The translations under genes were made by a program, and so were the position numbers. Below the pieces are notes generated by a model. That model searched no databases. It saw only the letters and a list, made by a program, of their open reading frames with translations, and had not been told where the DNA came from. Below are positions 21,960 to 32,999 of a stretch of DNA of 64,000 nt, one piece after another. Source of the DNA: Isoetes taiwanensis. Its lineage: Eukaryota; Streptophyta; Lycopodiopsida; Isoetales; Isoetaceae. Location of the stretch: the NCBI GenBank assembly GCA_021234155.1, contig JAJEKV010000036.1:2348996-2412995 (forward strand), in the 5' to 3' direction. Each line of letters starts with the position of its first letter. Positions within the stretch are counted from its first letter, which is position 1.

Positions 21960-23050
21960 ATTTCTAGCATAAAAGCAGGGACACTCTCTAATATACTCCA
22001 ATACAACAAGAACATGTACCTCTCACAAATAAGTTCTACAAATGACTTTATTGCCCTGTTGCTCCATACATCAAGCACATCCCTTAAAACGAATCTCAAC
22101 TTCTGATAACTGTGAACAATCCCCAGAAAACCACCATTTGCAGACGTATTTATAGAGCTCATCAACATCATGTTGTCCAACGACATGAGATCTGTCTAGT
22201 ACCTTATATGCCAATGCAGCAGAAGATGAAAGAAATGAACTCTCGACAGGCATCTTATGGGACATCTTTACAAGTCCTAGCGCTTTTGCCAAATCAGCAA
22301 GCAACCACCCGGAATTGCATCAAAATACGTACATATATTTCAAGAACAAGATAAGCGAGAAGTATGACATGCTTGTTCCATAAGAACTCACATCCATTCC
22401 CCGCTTCATTAAAAGTGCATGGGTCGCCAGCGACCACAGGAATTGCATCAAAATACGGAGCATATATTTCAAGGACAAGATAAGACAAGTATGGAACGCC
22501 TGACAGCTTATTTGTGTGCCGTAGATTTGCTTATCCGCATTACAAGATGCTAACAGTGGACACCACTCTTTCCAAAGAAACTTAATCTACCCGAGGTGTG
22601 TGCGCCAATGGAAAGCCATAAACAAAGACTTCCATTTGAAACCATGATGGTAATATTATGTGCGAACTTGTCTCATTCAACTTAGCAACTTTAGCAAATG
22701 CCCGAACAACCAATGCACCCAAAATCTCATAATCGATAAAGAAAAAAAGGATACCTTCTCCGTAGTTACACATCCTGCATAATTAGCCTTGGCAAAATAA
22801 TCCTCGAGCCCAAATCTCTGGACATGTATACTAACCTTCAAATTAACCTCGCCATCTTTCCAAAAAAAATCCACCCAATAACCTCCCGATTCAAGACTGG
22901 TAACTTATGCACAAGCTAAACGCTTAGCTTCCATAAACATCCCAGAACACAATATGCACTCGTGATCGCTTTCTATAGCCGCTTCAAGCAAAGAATAAGC
23001 CGCTAATCGATGTTTCTCATGAATCCACAAGCTTCGGCACCAGGGCTATA
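21960..23050 (-). pseudogene. Coding-like relic inside the transposon, family unknown
   Basis: Several minus-strand frames read like protein, broken by shifts and stops: LWIHEKHRLAAYSLLEAAIE with CILCSGMFMEAKRLA (23030-22910), WKDGEVNLKVSIHVQRFGLE (about 22860), LGALVVRAFAKVAKLNETSS (about 22720), and further down ALAYKVLDRSHVVGQHDVDE with WWFSGDCSQLSEVEIRF (22230-22090). The LVLEIYAPYFDAIPVVAGD-type segment occurs twice (about 22465 and 22330), a small local duplication. I do not recognise the family. Given its neighbours it is probably another captured gene, on the same strand as the uridylyltransferase exon. Confidence 0.35.
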
Positions 23051-23369
23051 AGATCCGTTTGCAAATGCTTGGGTGCCTTTTGAAGTACCAAGGCAATTTT
23101 TTGAGGTGACTGAGGTCTACGCTGAGGTTTAGGACAACCTACCTATCCTTCTGATTCTGTAAAGCACTTTTTTCCTGAGAACGGGCTCCCTCCACCTTTG
23201 TAGCAGACCCTTTTCATTACGCTTGTTGCCTGTGTGCAACAATTTCGAATTAACTACAGCGAGCATATTGTTCTTAATGGTTCTGTAAACTTCACAATTG
23301 GTACCCGTGCATGAGTCAATGCCTGGAAGAACCCTTTGTCAAGAGACTATGCATTTCTTATTAATGAAA

Positions 23370-23632
23370 CTAGAGGATCTTGTTTGTTAATAAAAAACGA
23401 CCAACACTTGCCATGTCATTAGCTTCCAAGATATCCGCCATCCTAACAACAAGCTCGACTTTTATTTGATCTTCCTCATCAAATGTCAAGCATACATCAA
23501 TATCACTATTTCGTACTCCAAATGCATTTGCACATGACCCAAATAAGAAAAGCTTTGCGCCTGGCCATTCGTGTTCAACCAAGCTATCCAGCCGAGATAC
23601 AGGAGAAGACTTCCGAAAACCCTGTTGTCTGC
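23370..23632 (-). pseudogene. Captured terminal uridylyltransferase exon (URT1-like)
   Basis: After a GTTTGCAG acceptor the minus strand reads QQGFRKSSPVSRLDSLVEHE, WPGAKLFLFGSCANAFGVRN and SDIDVCLTFDEEDQIKVELV. This is the nucleotidyltransferase signature G-S ... D-x-D of plant UTP:RNA uridylyltransferase (compare the GSCANSFG..SDIDVCL pattern). These enzymes add uridines to deadenylated mRNA in the cytoplasm. Similarity ends at RMADILEAND; later motifs (the LTRARVPIVK region, the third catalytic Asp, the PAP-associated domain) are absent. One exon carried in a transposon, not a working gene. Confidence 0.75.
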
Positions 23633-23699
23633 AAACAAAACCCTAAGTTGAAGGGTCTCGAGCCTTGCATGTCAAGCAAGGAAAAAATACTTTTCCTTA

Positions 23700-25080
23700 G
23701 CATAGAAAATTAACTTATAAAAAATATATATCAAAATTTATGGATTCAACCATTGGAAAGTGTCGCGAAAATTAAAGTGAACGTATGTGCACTCTAGATA
23801 TACCGATTAGTACGTCTCATGGAATACTATCATCAAATCATATAAAAACCTTAGGAAAAAAAGTACAAAAATACAAAAACAACCCCCTGTTATAATGCTA
23901 GATACTAGTTCTTTGGGGTTCATCAATCTCTCATCTGATATCCATGATATCAATAGGAAATATAGTGGTTGATATATATTTCATATTTCTGCATTTAACT
24001 TATGGCCTGTAAGAAAGTGTTATGTGCTTCTTTCGATCTTACTAATTGATCCTTCATTTATGTAGGCAAGAAATAAGGTATACTTTTGATGTGATTACAA
24101 CCTTCAAAAGCAATGTACATGAAGATGACGGTATTCCCATTTGCTACATTTGAATGAGAATAATCCTACAATGTTTGTTTTACACATCGGAATGTTTACA
24201 TGCGGCCTGCTGCCTGTCCCATTGGGTTGGTTGCAAAACTTAATGGGTTTATTTGAGGTAAATCCAAGATCCAGTACTGATCATGGACCTGAAACTACAA
24301 ATTGTGTTGTTGAGTTGACGTACAGTAAGTCTGGCGTGCCTTTATTTACTATTGTCAGGTGTTTATGTCTAGAGTGTATCCTATTGTTTAAATTTGGTTT
24401 TTTCGGGGTTCCGAAAATTTTTTGGATTTTTTTTCCAGGTTGGTTTTCCTAAGGTTCCAAGGGTTGTGGCTACCTAAAACATTTCGTGATATTCTCGAGA
24501 AGGGACTAAGCTAAAGAACACAAAAACCTGGTCGCATGCATCGTTGTTGGTCCTCTTCCTCTTCCATCCGCAATAATCGCCCCGTGGAGTTCCATGTGTT
24601 GATGTTCGTATTCACGGGCGAATGGCGGTCATCCCCGCTCTCCCTCTCTCACCGTGATTTGCGATGTTGCTCGACATTTAGAAGTACAATGTGGGGAAAA
24701 TCAATGGGAGGCCAACCATAGGAACAATGTCTAGTAACCCCATAAATAAAATAAGAACATGTGCAAAGGCAAGAGAGGACAATGGCGACAACTTCTCATC
24801 CGGATAAAAACCCCATTCTTTCGGGTTTCGAGGAAAACCCTAATGAGAAACTAATGCCAAATCCACCTCGAGGATGCCTTGAAGAGTAAGGTAGGAAATT
24901 GGTGAAGCCCGCCAATGCGCATCAACACCATGGAATGTGTGAAACCTGGAAAAAAGGAGAAATGCCTAGAATCTTGTTAAGGTTAGTGGAGTGAAGGTGT
25001 CTGATACTTTAAGTGCAACACTAGTAGAACAACATGATACAACATCAAGCTAGGGTAGCTCGGAGCTTGAGAAGCATCCG
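23700..25080. other. Transposon interior before the transposase
   Basis: Mostly unrecognised. A block at 24795-24850 (CTCATCCGGATAAAAACCCC ... GGAAAACCCTAATGAG) resembles the one at 5205-5300. Plus-strand frames at 24141-24450 look weakly coding but match nothing I know. Confidence 0.35.
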
Positions 25081-27390
25081 CAATACGAGAAGTGTAAATA
25101 CACCTTCCATTTTCGTCAGCCAAAAAAGGTACTAAAGCCTCCAAAAATCGATCGGCCCACAACCAATGAAGCCACCTTGAGGTATAGGAAGACCATGTGT
25201 GGCAAAGAGAGATGTTGTGAGAAATTCACTAGGGATCAAGCTATAAACATGCAAAAGGATTTCCTCGCCATGAAATCGAGTGACAGGGTCACATTTATGT
25301 ATGATATGTTAGGCAACAATATGAAGGGCAGAAGGGTCCATCGGCTAGTCTTGCAAGGCATGACTATCTGTGGGAGAGCTTGGTCCTTAGTCTTGGGATT
25401 TCAAAGTCGGGGTATCCCAAGTGGAAGGCACAATTCCGCTTTGGTGCTCGCAAAGCTGAGCATGGCAATTCAAGCACCATGAAAGCTCGCGCGGTGACCT
25501 TGGCCTCGGAGGCTATTTTCTCCATGTTTGTCAGGGAAAATTGTGAATCCTTACCTCACCGTAGCAGGAGGAATGAAGACGGGATTCGAGAAAACGTGAG
25601 GAAGTTGCTTGCAATGTTTACGAAGACCTGCATTCTCGAAGAGGTCAACGCAGAAGTGATGGCACTCATAGGCAAGAAGGTGTCTCCGACAGGATTTCAT
25701 AGAACGTGGAGGCGTAGGTTCAAGGATGTCAGTATTGCTAAGAAGATTGCATTCTCCAAGTGTGACACTTGCGAGGTTATCCGCACGAAGCTGTTGAAAA
25801 CCAAGGATGAGGGCTGAAAAGGAGAATATTGCATGATCGAGAGAAGGGCACATAGACTAGAGCAAAGAATCATGTCGCACCCAAAGACTGGTCATGGAGA
25901 TCGTACTCCCACAGGTATCCTCGAGACTATGTGTATATCATTCACGACAAAATGGATCAGGCAAAGACTATGATTCCAAAGTTGCTATAATCTGTGAAGT
26001 CCCTTTGGAGACTAGATAAGCTGAAGACTTCATTGACAAGTGCACTTACTCATGGAAGAGGGTCCTATGGAAATTTTGCTTTGGATCTGTGGTCCGACGA
26101 CTCCAAATTCCACGTAAGTTCCTTGAATAGTATTCTCGGTGCTGTTAGAACGCCTCATGTGAGTTTGCAGGAGGCCATCTTGCATTGTCTGATCCATCAA
26201 TCCCAGGTTGGGCAAGGGCCTTGCGTGACACCACCATGCTAGCGTCCAAGTTGTCGCTATCTAGCAAGAGCATCCCCGTTGACCTGCCTCAATCTGAGGG
26301 ACCCTCAATGAAGCGCCTCCCTCGCAGGCAACGTATCTGGACAAAACAAAAATAGGTATGTATTCTCAAATCTTTCATACCTTGTATATCTCGGTGTTTT
26401 CGAGGAGATTTAGGTTTTATGATGTCTGGCCACACACATGAGGATATAGATGCTATGTTTGGCAGTTTTTCATCTTCCTTGAAGAAAGTGCTAACCATGC
26501 CTGAGTTGCTGTATGAATTTCATACGTGCAATCTCAACACGCCAGTGCCATATCTTATTGATAAGGTTGCAGATTGGAAAGGTTCCATAGAAGGGTACAT
26601 CTCTGATGGGGAAGATAGATTGACTGGTCACACTAGCCCTCTGACCTTCAGGTTCGCTATGAATGGTGACTGGCGTGTCATGTACCACAAGGCACGTCCT
26701 ACGCTAAATGGTTAGATTTGCTACCCGCCGCAGAATAAGAATGTGGAAAGAAGGAGAGGATGGAAAACCCCTAATGCCATCTGGAAATTCGAAGATGTCA
26801 GCACCTAAGAGCTTGGTGAAAGACCCCAATCAGCTCCGAAACAATATTCATAAGCATATCCTCCACTGGATTGCATGCTCGACGAATAATAAGGGCACTC
26901 CAGAGACGACCAAATATACGGCACAATTTACGTCGACAATTGAATATTGGATGGGACTCTTGCAGCATCTGAGTAACATCACCAATGTGGAAGGTCCTTA
27001 CGAGGACTTCTGGCCACGCACTAGGCAAGACAGGCTTGACATACATGATGTGGTAGCTGTGGTGGAGCCAATTGCAAGCATCACTCCTGCTTATGTTGGT
27101 CCATTGAAGGATAAGCCCATACCAAAATTCAATCCATTCACGGATTTGAAGAAGGGCATGTTTATAATGGCGCGCCTTGATGACATCTTGTGTCCGACAT
27201 GGGCAGAGTAAGCTACAGAGAAACCCCAAATGGATGATAAGAAAAAAGACTATCCATGTCACTTGGTGGGAGCCGGTCCCTGTTAGGAACCAGGTGTTCC
27301 CAGCCAACTATGTCAATTGTTGGAAGAAGAGATGGAGGCCGACGACTGCTAGTGACTGCATTGAGATAGAGAGTATCGACTACGCTTAGA
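25080..27390 (+). pseudogene. Decayed transposase-like gene (CxC / DUF7869 type)
   Basis: Pieces in successive frames follow the order of a large family found in many plants and animals. A Cys motif CGKERCCEKFT (25198). A conserved helix-rich region with CGRAW (25365) and, after a frameshift, KSGYPKWKAQFRFGARKAEH. The motif FSKCDTC (25752). IIHDKMDQAKTMIPKL (about 25935-25985), probably the first acidic catalytic site. SGHTHEDIDAMFGSF (from 26425), probably the third. DGEDRLTGHT..LTFRF, EDFWPRTRQDRLD (26998) and, in another frame, HVTWWEPVPV (27264). The middle 'LDN..NKN' site (about 26320) is scrambled. At least four frame changes make it non-functional. I recall the family as DUF7869; that it is a DDE transposase is inference from the acidic motifs and the flanking inverted repeats. 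Confidence 0.65.
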
Positions 27391-27670
27391 GTCCTTCGAA
27401 TAAGGAGAAGCTACCAAATACTGTCAAGATTCCTATGCTTGTTGCCGAAGCATATGCAGCACTCGCTAGGGATGTATGTTATTGTCATGGAAACGCTTGT
27501 TTTATAAAAAGTCCACAAATTAAGGTATTGTCCATATTTAATGAAACTGTGCTTTAAGAGGCTTTTGATTGTAAGAACCCGCTCACATATTAGACCAAAA
27601 TTTGATAATAGAACTCCGCTTACATATCCAACAAAAATCTCATAATGCTAGGTGGCAAAAATCTCACAAT

Positions 27671-28161
27671 TCGTTACACACACCAAATAACTTCAAAGGG
27701 TCTTCTTTGATCTGCTTCACAAGTTTTTGAGCAGATAAAATATGAGAAGTCTACCTTGCAACTAAGAGTTTTGGAGCGTACAGCAAAAAAAAAAAAGGAC
27801 AATGGAAAACTCACCTCCAAAACTCGAACGACCCTCAAACTTATCTCCGGCATCCAGCAACCAAGCTCTAGCCCTCAAACATATCTCTAGCTCCTGTGCA
27901 AAGCCAAGAAAACCCTGACGAAACCGTAAAAAACCTTACACCCGTGGCGCCAAAATGTATCACCTACCTTATGTATACGTACTTTGAAATTTCAAAAAAC
28001 CCCCTTCTCTGCCCACGCACATGTATTATATAGACCCCTTGCAAATCAATACGTTACAAACCCCCATTAGCCCTTGTAGTGTTAATTTTGCAACGATTAA
28101 TAGCTCATAAGCATAAGATGCAAGTGTTTTCTCGAGCTATCTCCGCAAGTAAGCTAGATAA
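27671..28161 (-). repeat. Right terminal inverted repeat
   Basis: Inverted partner of 19825-20300; begins TCGTTACACACACCAAATAA and ends AAGCTAGATAA. An A-run near 27785 matches the T-run of the left arm. Confidence 0.88.
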
Positions 28162-28176
28162 TCCTGCTTTATCTTA

Positions 28177-30300
28177 GACCATGTGGATACATGTACTAAT
28201 ATATAAGTATCATCTTTAAGCATGCCTTGTCTCAACACAACTAAGTCCAATCTTCAAAAATGGGTAAAAAACTTCATCTCTAGGGACATTCTTAGTATCC
28301 TTACTATCAGAAAATGCTTATGGCATTCCTAGTGATAGGTAACAAAACTTATATTGCCCTAAAGGCTGTGGGAAGCAACAATTGTTCACATTACCTACAC
28401 CATATTTGGACTTCACTGCTTTATTCATGCAAAAGAATGTCGAATTGGGCAAATGTCATTTTAATGAAATTCTTTGTGCATTCAATATTTTCTTGAACAG
28501 CATTGGCAGACTAGACATTAGGTTAATAATTTTGCCCTATCAAATTGACCATTAGATGCTTAGTTAATAGTTTTCTAAAGGATGTTTTAGGGATTGCACT
28601 ACATGGATGCAATGTATAACAGGGCAACAAGGTACGTATTGATATATGTTTAAAAAATGAACATGATATAGAAATTGTGAAAGCAGTGCGATACAAGGAG
28701 GTGATTGGAAGGTTATTATGTCTTGTTAATTGCAGACGACCTTGTATTGCAGCAACCTAGGAACATTGCATTGGAAGTCTGCTAAATGAATTTTAAAATA
28801 TTAGAAGGTGCTCAAAATTTAGTCATTGTAGACTGTTCAAACAACAAAGCATCTTGTGATGCAGAGAATGAGAGGTGACTTAAATAAAAGAAAATCTCGG
28901 AATGGGTTCATAATGAAGCAACAACAAAGCTCCTTTGCACTGTCAATAGAGGCAGAATATGCTTCTGCAACATTGGGAGCTAATAAAGATGTTTGGGCTA
29001 CAAGGTTGCTGCATGAAATAGGATGATCCAATGATTATTTATTGGGTTAATCCAATTTTATTGCTATGACAAAAAGCAGTAATGCATGAAAGGACAAGGT
29101 ACATTGAGATTAAAATGCATACTGTGAGAAAAGTCATGAGTAAGAAATTAATATAGCAAAGTTATATTAATATTACGATGCAGCTTGCAAACTAGTTGAC
29201 AAAAGCAATGGTTGAAAAAAAAAACATGGTCAGTTACAGCTTTTGCTTGGTTCTAGAGAATACAATCCATGTCATATTGAATCTATGTACTTACATGACT
29301 TGTTGAAGAGCCTTGTTCATTCACCCAATCAAATGGAGCCAAACAATCACTTGGGGATAGAATTTTGAATACGTAGAATGTGGGAGAAACCATACAAAGG
29401 ATCAGTCAGTTGAAAAAGAAGATCATCTGGTAAATGCTTGGGCTGTCGGAGATGTATATTGGGGGTAACCTAAAATTGTTGTATAGCATTGCCTTGCTCG
29501 GCCAACTGATGGATACTAACTAGTTCAATATTTTGCCACAATCTTAAACCATTGAAGTATATGTTTTGTGTATTTTTTAGTACTAGTTCCTAGTTGAATT
29601 AAAGGTGCTAGGAGAATGATTGGGGAATAGTTTAAGCTAAGTGTAGACCATGTGGATACATGTACTAAGATATAGGTATCATCTTTAAGCATGCCTTGTC
29701 TCAACACAACTAAGTCCAATCTTCAAAAATGGGTAACAAAAACTTCATCTCTATGGACATTCTTAGTATCCTTACTATCAGAAAATGCTTATGGCATTCC
29801 TAGTGATAGGTAACAAAACTTATATTGCCCTAAAGGATGTGGGAAGCAACAATTGCTCACATTACCTACACCATATTTGTACTTCACTTCTTTATTCATG
29901 CAAAAGAATGTCAAATTGGGCAAATGTCATTTTAATGAAATTCTTCGTCTGGATCTGTTTGCCTAGTAGGATATGTGCTTATATTTAATATTCGTGCATT
30001 CAATATTTTCTTGAACAGCATTGGCGGACTAGACATTAGGTTAATAATTTTGCCCTATCAAATTGACCATTAGATGGTTAATTAATAGTTTTCTAAAGGA
30101 TGTTTTAGGAATTGCACTACATGAATGCGATGTATAAGAGGGCAACAAGGTAAGTATTGATATATGTTCAAAAAATGAACATGATATAAAAGTTGAAAAA
30201 GCAGTGCTATACAAGGAGGTGATTGGAAGGTTATTATGTCTTGTAAATGCAGACGACCTTGTATTGCAGCAACCTAGGAACATTGCATTGGATGTCTGCA
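28177..30300. repeat. 1.47-kb-period duplication of a Copia-derived block
   Basis: The segment starting GACCATGTGGATACATGTAC at 28177 recurs at 29646 (offset 1469 bp) and stays similar to about 28783 / 30299. Copy 2 has a roughly 45-bp insertion at 29949-29994 that interrupts TTCTT..GTGCATTCAATATT. Both copies carry the RT-end motif YKEVIGRLLCLVN, so the duplication happened after a Copia pol insertion. Confidence 0.75.
28560..29290 (+). pseudogene. Copia pol relic (end of RT, RNase H)
   Basis: KAVRYKEVIGRLLCLVN (28680-28740) matches the Copia reverse transcriptase tail, where the family usually has a 'Y...VGSLMYL...RPD' pattern. Further on, RGDLNKRKSRNGFIMKQQQS, SSFALSIEAEYASATLGANK and VWATRLLHEIG (28870-29025) are Copia RNase H, including the catalytic EAEY. 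Stops split the frame several times, and no LTR, integrase or gag accompanies it. Confidence 0.75.
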
Positions 30301-31320
30301 ATGATCCTATAGAACATGGAAGCTGTGCAATGTACAGAACATAGATAGAGGTTTCATCTACTTATTAAATTCCTCCTTTGCAACAATACAAAGGCAGACT
30401 GCTCGAGGTGCATCGAAACATTCTAGCCACTTGAAAAGCAAAATAATGATATAAAATCTAACATGATGTCTTTCAGTAGAAATAAATGTTGCAATAGATA
30501 TAAATCACGAACTTAGAGAACATACTAGAGCAGGTCATGATTTCATACAAAGAGCTCCCAATAATATACCCTAAAATGATTGCAGATTACAGGTTGGAGG
30601 TTGGAGTACAAAGGCTTCCAAATACCTAGTACTCACATGATATATATAGGTCAAGAATGCAAATTACATGTATCAAAACCGAGAAACTACCCTTGGATAT
30701 CAGATGTTACCAACACCCATCATCCACCTCTGCCTCTGCAAGAATGGTAAAGGTAAACGCAGCAAAACTATTGGAGGTCGGAATACAGGAACCAAAATGT
30801 GATGATTATTGCAAGCCATGCGACATGTAAGAAAAACGAAAGGCAACCAATAAGCAAGTGCATGCCGATGCCAATACCTATTCGGAATAGCTTGAAAATC
30901 TTGATCCATAAGTGCATTCATCAGCAATCGTAGAAGGCATGCCGAGGATAAGCCATATGAAGATAAATCCAGGGAAATTGGAGGATAACCCATCGGCCCT
31001 AAAACACCCGGCCATTCTAGAAGTTCTATCCCCTGGAAAAAGGGATTCCTAAAATCATACCAAAAATTCTTCCCGATTTTTGGAATGGCATCGGTCCGAG
31101 CCCTCGGATCGTTATTCTGGGATGGGACGAGCAGCTATATATGTGCTCCTCCTTCTTGTGACTCGTTATTGGTGTCTTCTCACCACAGCATCTCTTTCCT
31201 TGTCCATTGCTTCCCACCCTACCCACCCTTATATGTTATTTTGAGTTCGTCTATTGTTTATATGTTTCGTTTCAAGATCGACTACCCGCAGGATGCTTTT
31301 TCCAATCCGATGGTTGATGC
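30300..31320. other. No gene recognised
   Basis: A minus-strand frame at 30993-30700 stays open for about 97 codons (MGYPPISLDLSSYGLSSACL...), with protein-like composition but no family I recognise. The rest is featureless. Confidence 0.35.
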
Positions 31321-31327
31321 AAATTAT

Positions 31328-31435
31328 TTTCCACCCACTGGGTGATGCTATCTATATTTTTCCACCCGTTGGGTGATGCTAGATGATCTCCACCTGTTGG
31401 TGATGCTATTTTTTCTTTTTCCACCTCTCGGTGAT
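31328..31435. repeat. 30-bp tandem repeat, four copies
   Basis: Copies of TTTTCCACCCGTTGGGTGAT-type sequence start near 31329, 31359, 31389 and 31419. Each contains a small self-complementary core (CACCC..TGGGTG). Located immediately outside the large inverted repeat. Confidence 0.65.
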
Positions 31436-32142
31436 GTTTTCTATTTCTATATATATATCATAAATCATATATATGTTCTTATGTTTGTCCTCCGAATCCG
31501 CCATTGATCCGAGATCCCACTTGCTTCACGGGTTTTTTGGGACGATCCTACGCCCATGGTTTGGGAGTTTGTTTCCGACATATGTAAGCGATCCTACCTG
31601 GCCCAGCGTTGATCCGATCCCGATCGCCTTCGGTCCGGATCCTACATCTCACGTTGCTTTGGGACACATCCTACGGTGCACATGGCTTTGGGAATTATAT
31701 GTAATCGATCCTACGGCCTAGGTTGATCCGATCCCCGATCGCTGACCCGAGATCTTACGGCACGCGGGCTTGGCACATATCCTACTCTGCACATGACTTT
31801 GGGAATTATATGTAATAGATCCTATGGTTCATGTTGCTTTAATTATTGTCACGCAGTGAGATCTCACCCTTGATCGGGTCCAAGATCCCACGGCCCAAGT
31901 TGAATGCTCATCCTACTGGCCTAGGTTGATTCGATCCCCGATCGTTGACCCGAGATCTTACTACCACACGGGCTTGGCACATATCCTACCAAGCACATGA
32001 CTTTGGGAATTATATGTAATAGATCCTATGGTTCATGTTGCTTTAATTATTGTCACGCAGAGATCTCGGCCTCGATCAGTCCAAGATCCTACTGTTGAAT
32101 GCTCATCCCTTAGGAAAGGCTTTTTAAAATTTGTTTGTTATG

Positions 32143-32210
32143 TGGGGGATTCGAACCCTAACCATTGACCCCCCAGCCCTCCATTCTAACCACTAGACCA
32201 AGCACTAATT
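32143..32210 (-). repeat. tRNA-derived SINE head, left arm
   Basis: On the minus strand: A box TGGTCTAGTGG (32200-32190) and B box GGTTCGAATCC (32157-32147), 32 bp apart, as in tRNA genes transcribed by RNA polymerase III. The acceptor stem does not pair and no 3' end fits a functional tRNA. Confidence 0.65.
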
Positions 32211-32259
32211 TTATGAATAATTTATGTTTCAATCATACTTAAGGGTAATGTTCCCATTA

Positions 32260-32850
32260 AGATAAAATAGACTATAACATTCTAGCTAGTTCAAGAAAGT
32301 TCTAGAATGTTCTGGAAGGCTCTAGAAAGTTCTAGAAAGTTCTAGAACATAAGAGAATCTAGGGGGGATCTAAGAAAATTCTTCCAGAAAGGAATCCAGA
32401 ATGTTCCAGAAAGTCTTAGAATGTTTTAAAAAGTTCTAGAATGTAAAGAAATTCAGAAGAATCTAATAGAATCTAAGAAAATCTTATAAAATGCAAGAGA
32501 ATCTAGGAAAATATTTACAAGCCTAAGGGAATCTCTTAAATTTTGGGGGATCTAAGGGAATCTTCATAAAATCTAAGGGAATCTAAAAAAATGTTGATGA
32601 AATCTTAGAGTATCTAGGGGAATCTTTATAGAATCTCTTTGAATCTCATATAATGTAAGGGAATCTAGGGCAATCTCATAAAGTCTAAAGGGATCTAAGG
32701 GAATCTAAGGGGATCTAGAGGGATCTTCATAGAATCTTGGAGAATCTGCGGAAATCTAATGGAATCTAGAGGGAATCTTATAAAATTTAGAGGAATCTCC
32801 ATGAAACCTCCAAGAGAACCTTGGTAGAATCTTAGAGAATTTTGAGAAGA
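32260..32850 (-). repeat. AGATTC minisatellite, left arm
   Basis: Degenerate 10-20 bp units of GGGAATCTA / AGAATCTTAGA type; at the outer part, TTCTAGAAAGTTCTAGAA-type units. On the opposite strand they read AGATTCCCTTAGATTCT. No fixed period; internal order mirrors the right arm. Confidence 0.75.
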
Positions 32851-32883
32851 AGAATTGAGAAGGGAATCCTCGGACATGGAGGA

Positions 32884-32920
32884 CGCATTAAATTTTTGTA
32901 TATACAAGAAATTTAATGCG
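32884..32920. repeat. Hairpin at the centre of the inverted repeat
   Basis: CGCATTAAATTT (32884-32895) is perfectly complementary to AAATTTAATGCG (32909-32920), with TTGTATATACAAG between. Sequence beside it (TACAAGAAATTT ... TTTTAGCATGTTCC) recurs at 50865-50925. Confidence 0.75.
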
Positions 32921-32999
32921 CCCTACTACTGCATGTCCCAGTTTTAGCATGTTCCTATGCCGCTCAAGTTCTTGTCGTGTCCTTACATTCTAAAAGAAT

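Larger units (their letters stand above)
19825..28161 (+). mobile_element. 8.3-kb DNA transposon with long terminal inverted repeats
   Basis: The ends, 19825-20300 and 27671-28161, are inverted copies of each other across about 480 bp. Between them lie a plus-strand, heavily damaged transposase-like gene (25080-27390), a plastid chaperonin-60 beta fragment (20544-21020), a minus-strand uridylyltransferase exon (23370-23632), further unrecognised coding-like sequence and a nested foldback element (21191-21612). Outer termini are TTATCTAGCTTACTTGCG and its complement. I see no clear target-site duplication. Stops and frameshifts in the transposase show the copy is dead on its own. Which superfamily it belongs to cannot be settled from the ends alone. 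Confidence 0.82.

Noticed and set aside
19825-28161. The 480-bp end repeats as LTRs of a retrotransposon
   Set aside because: They are inverted, not direct, and no primer-binding site, gag or reverse transcriptase lies between.
28177-30300. The two 28.2/29.6-kb direct repeats as LTRs
   Set aside because: Both copies include pol coding sequence (end of RT), and no primer-binding site follows the first.
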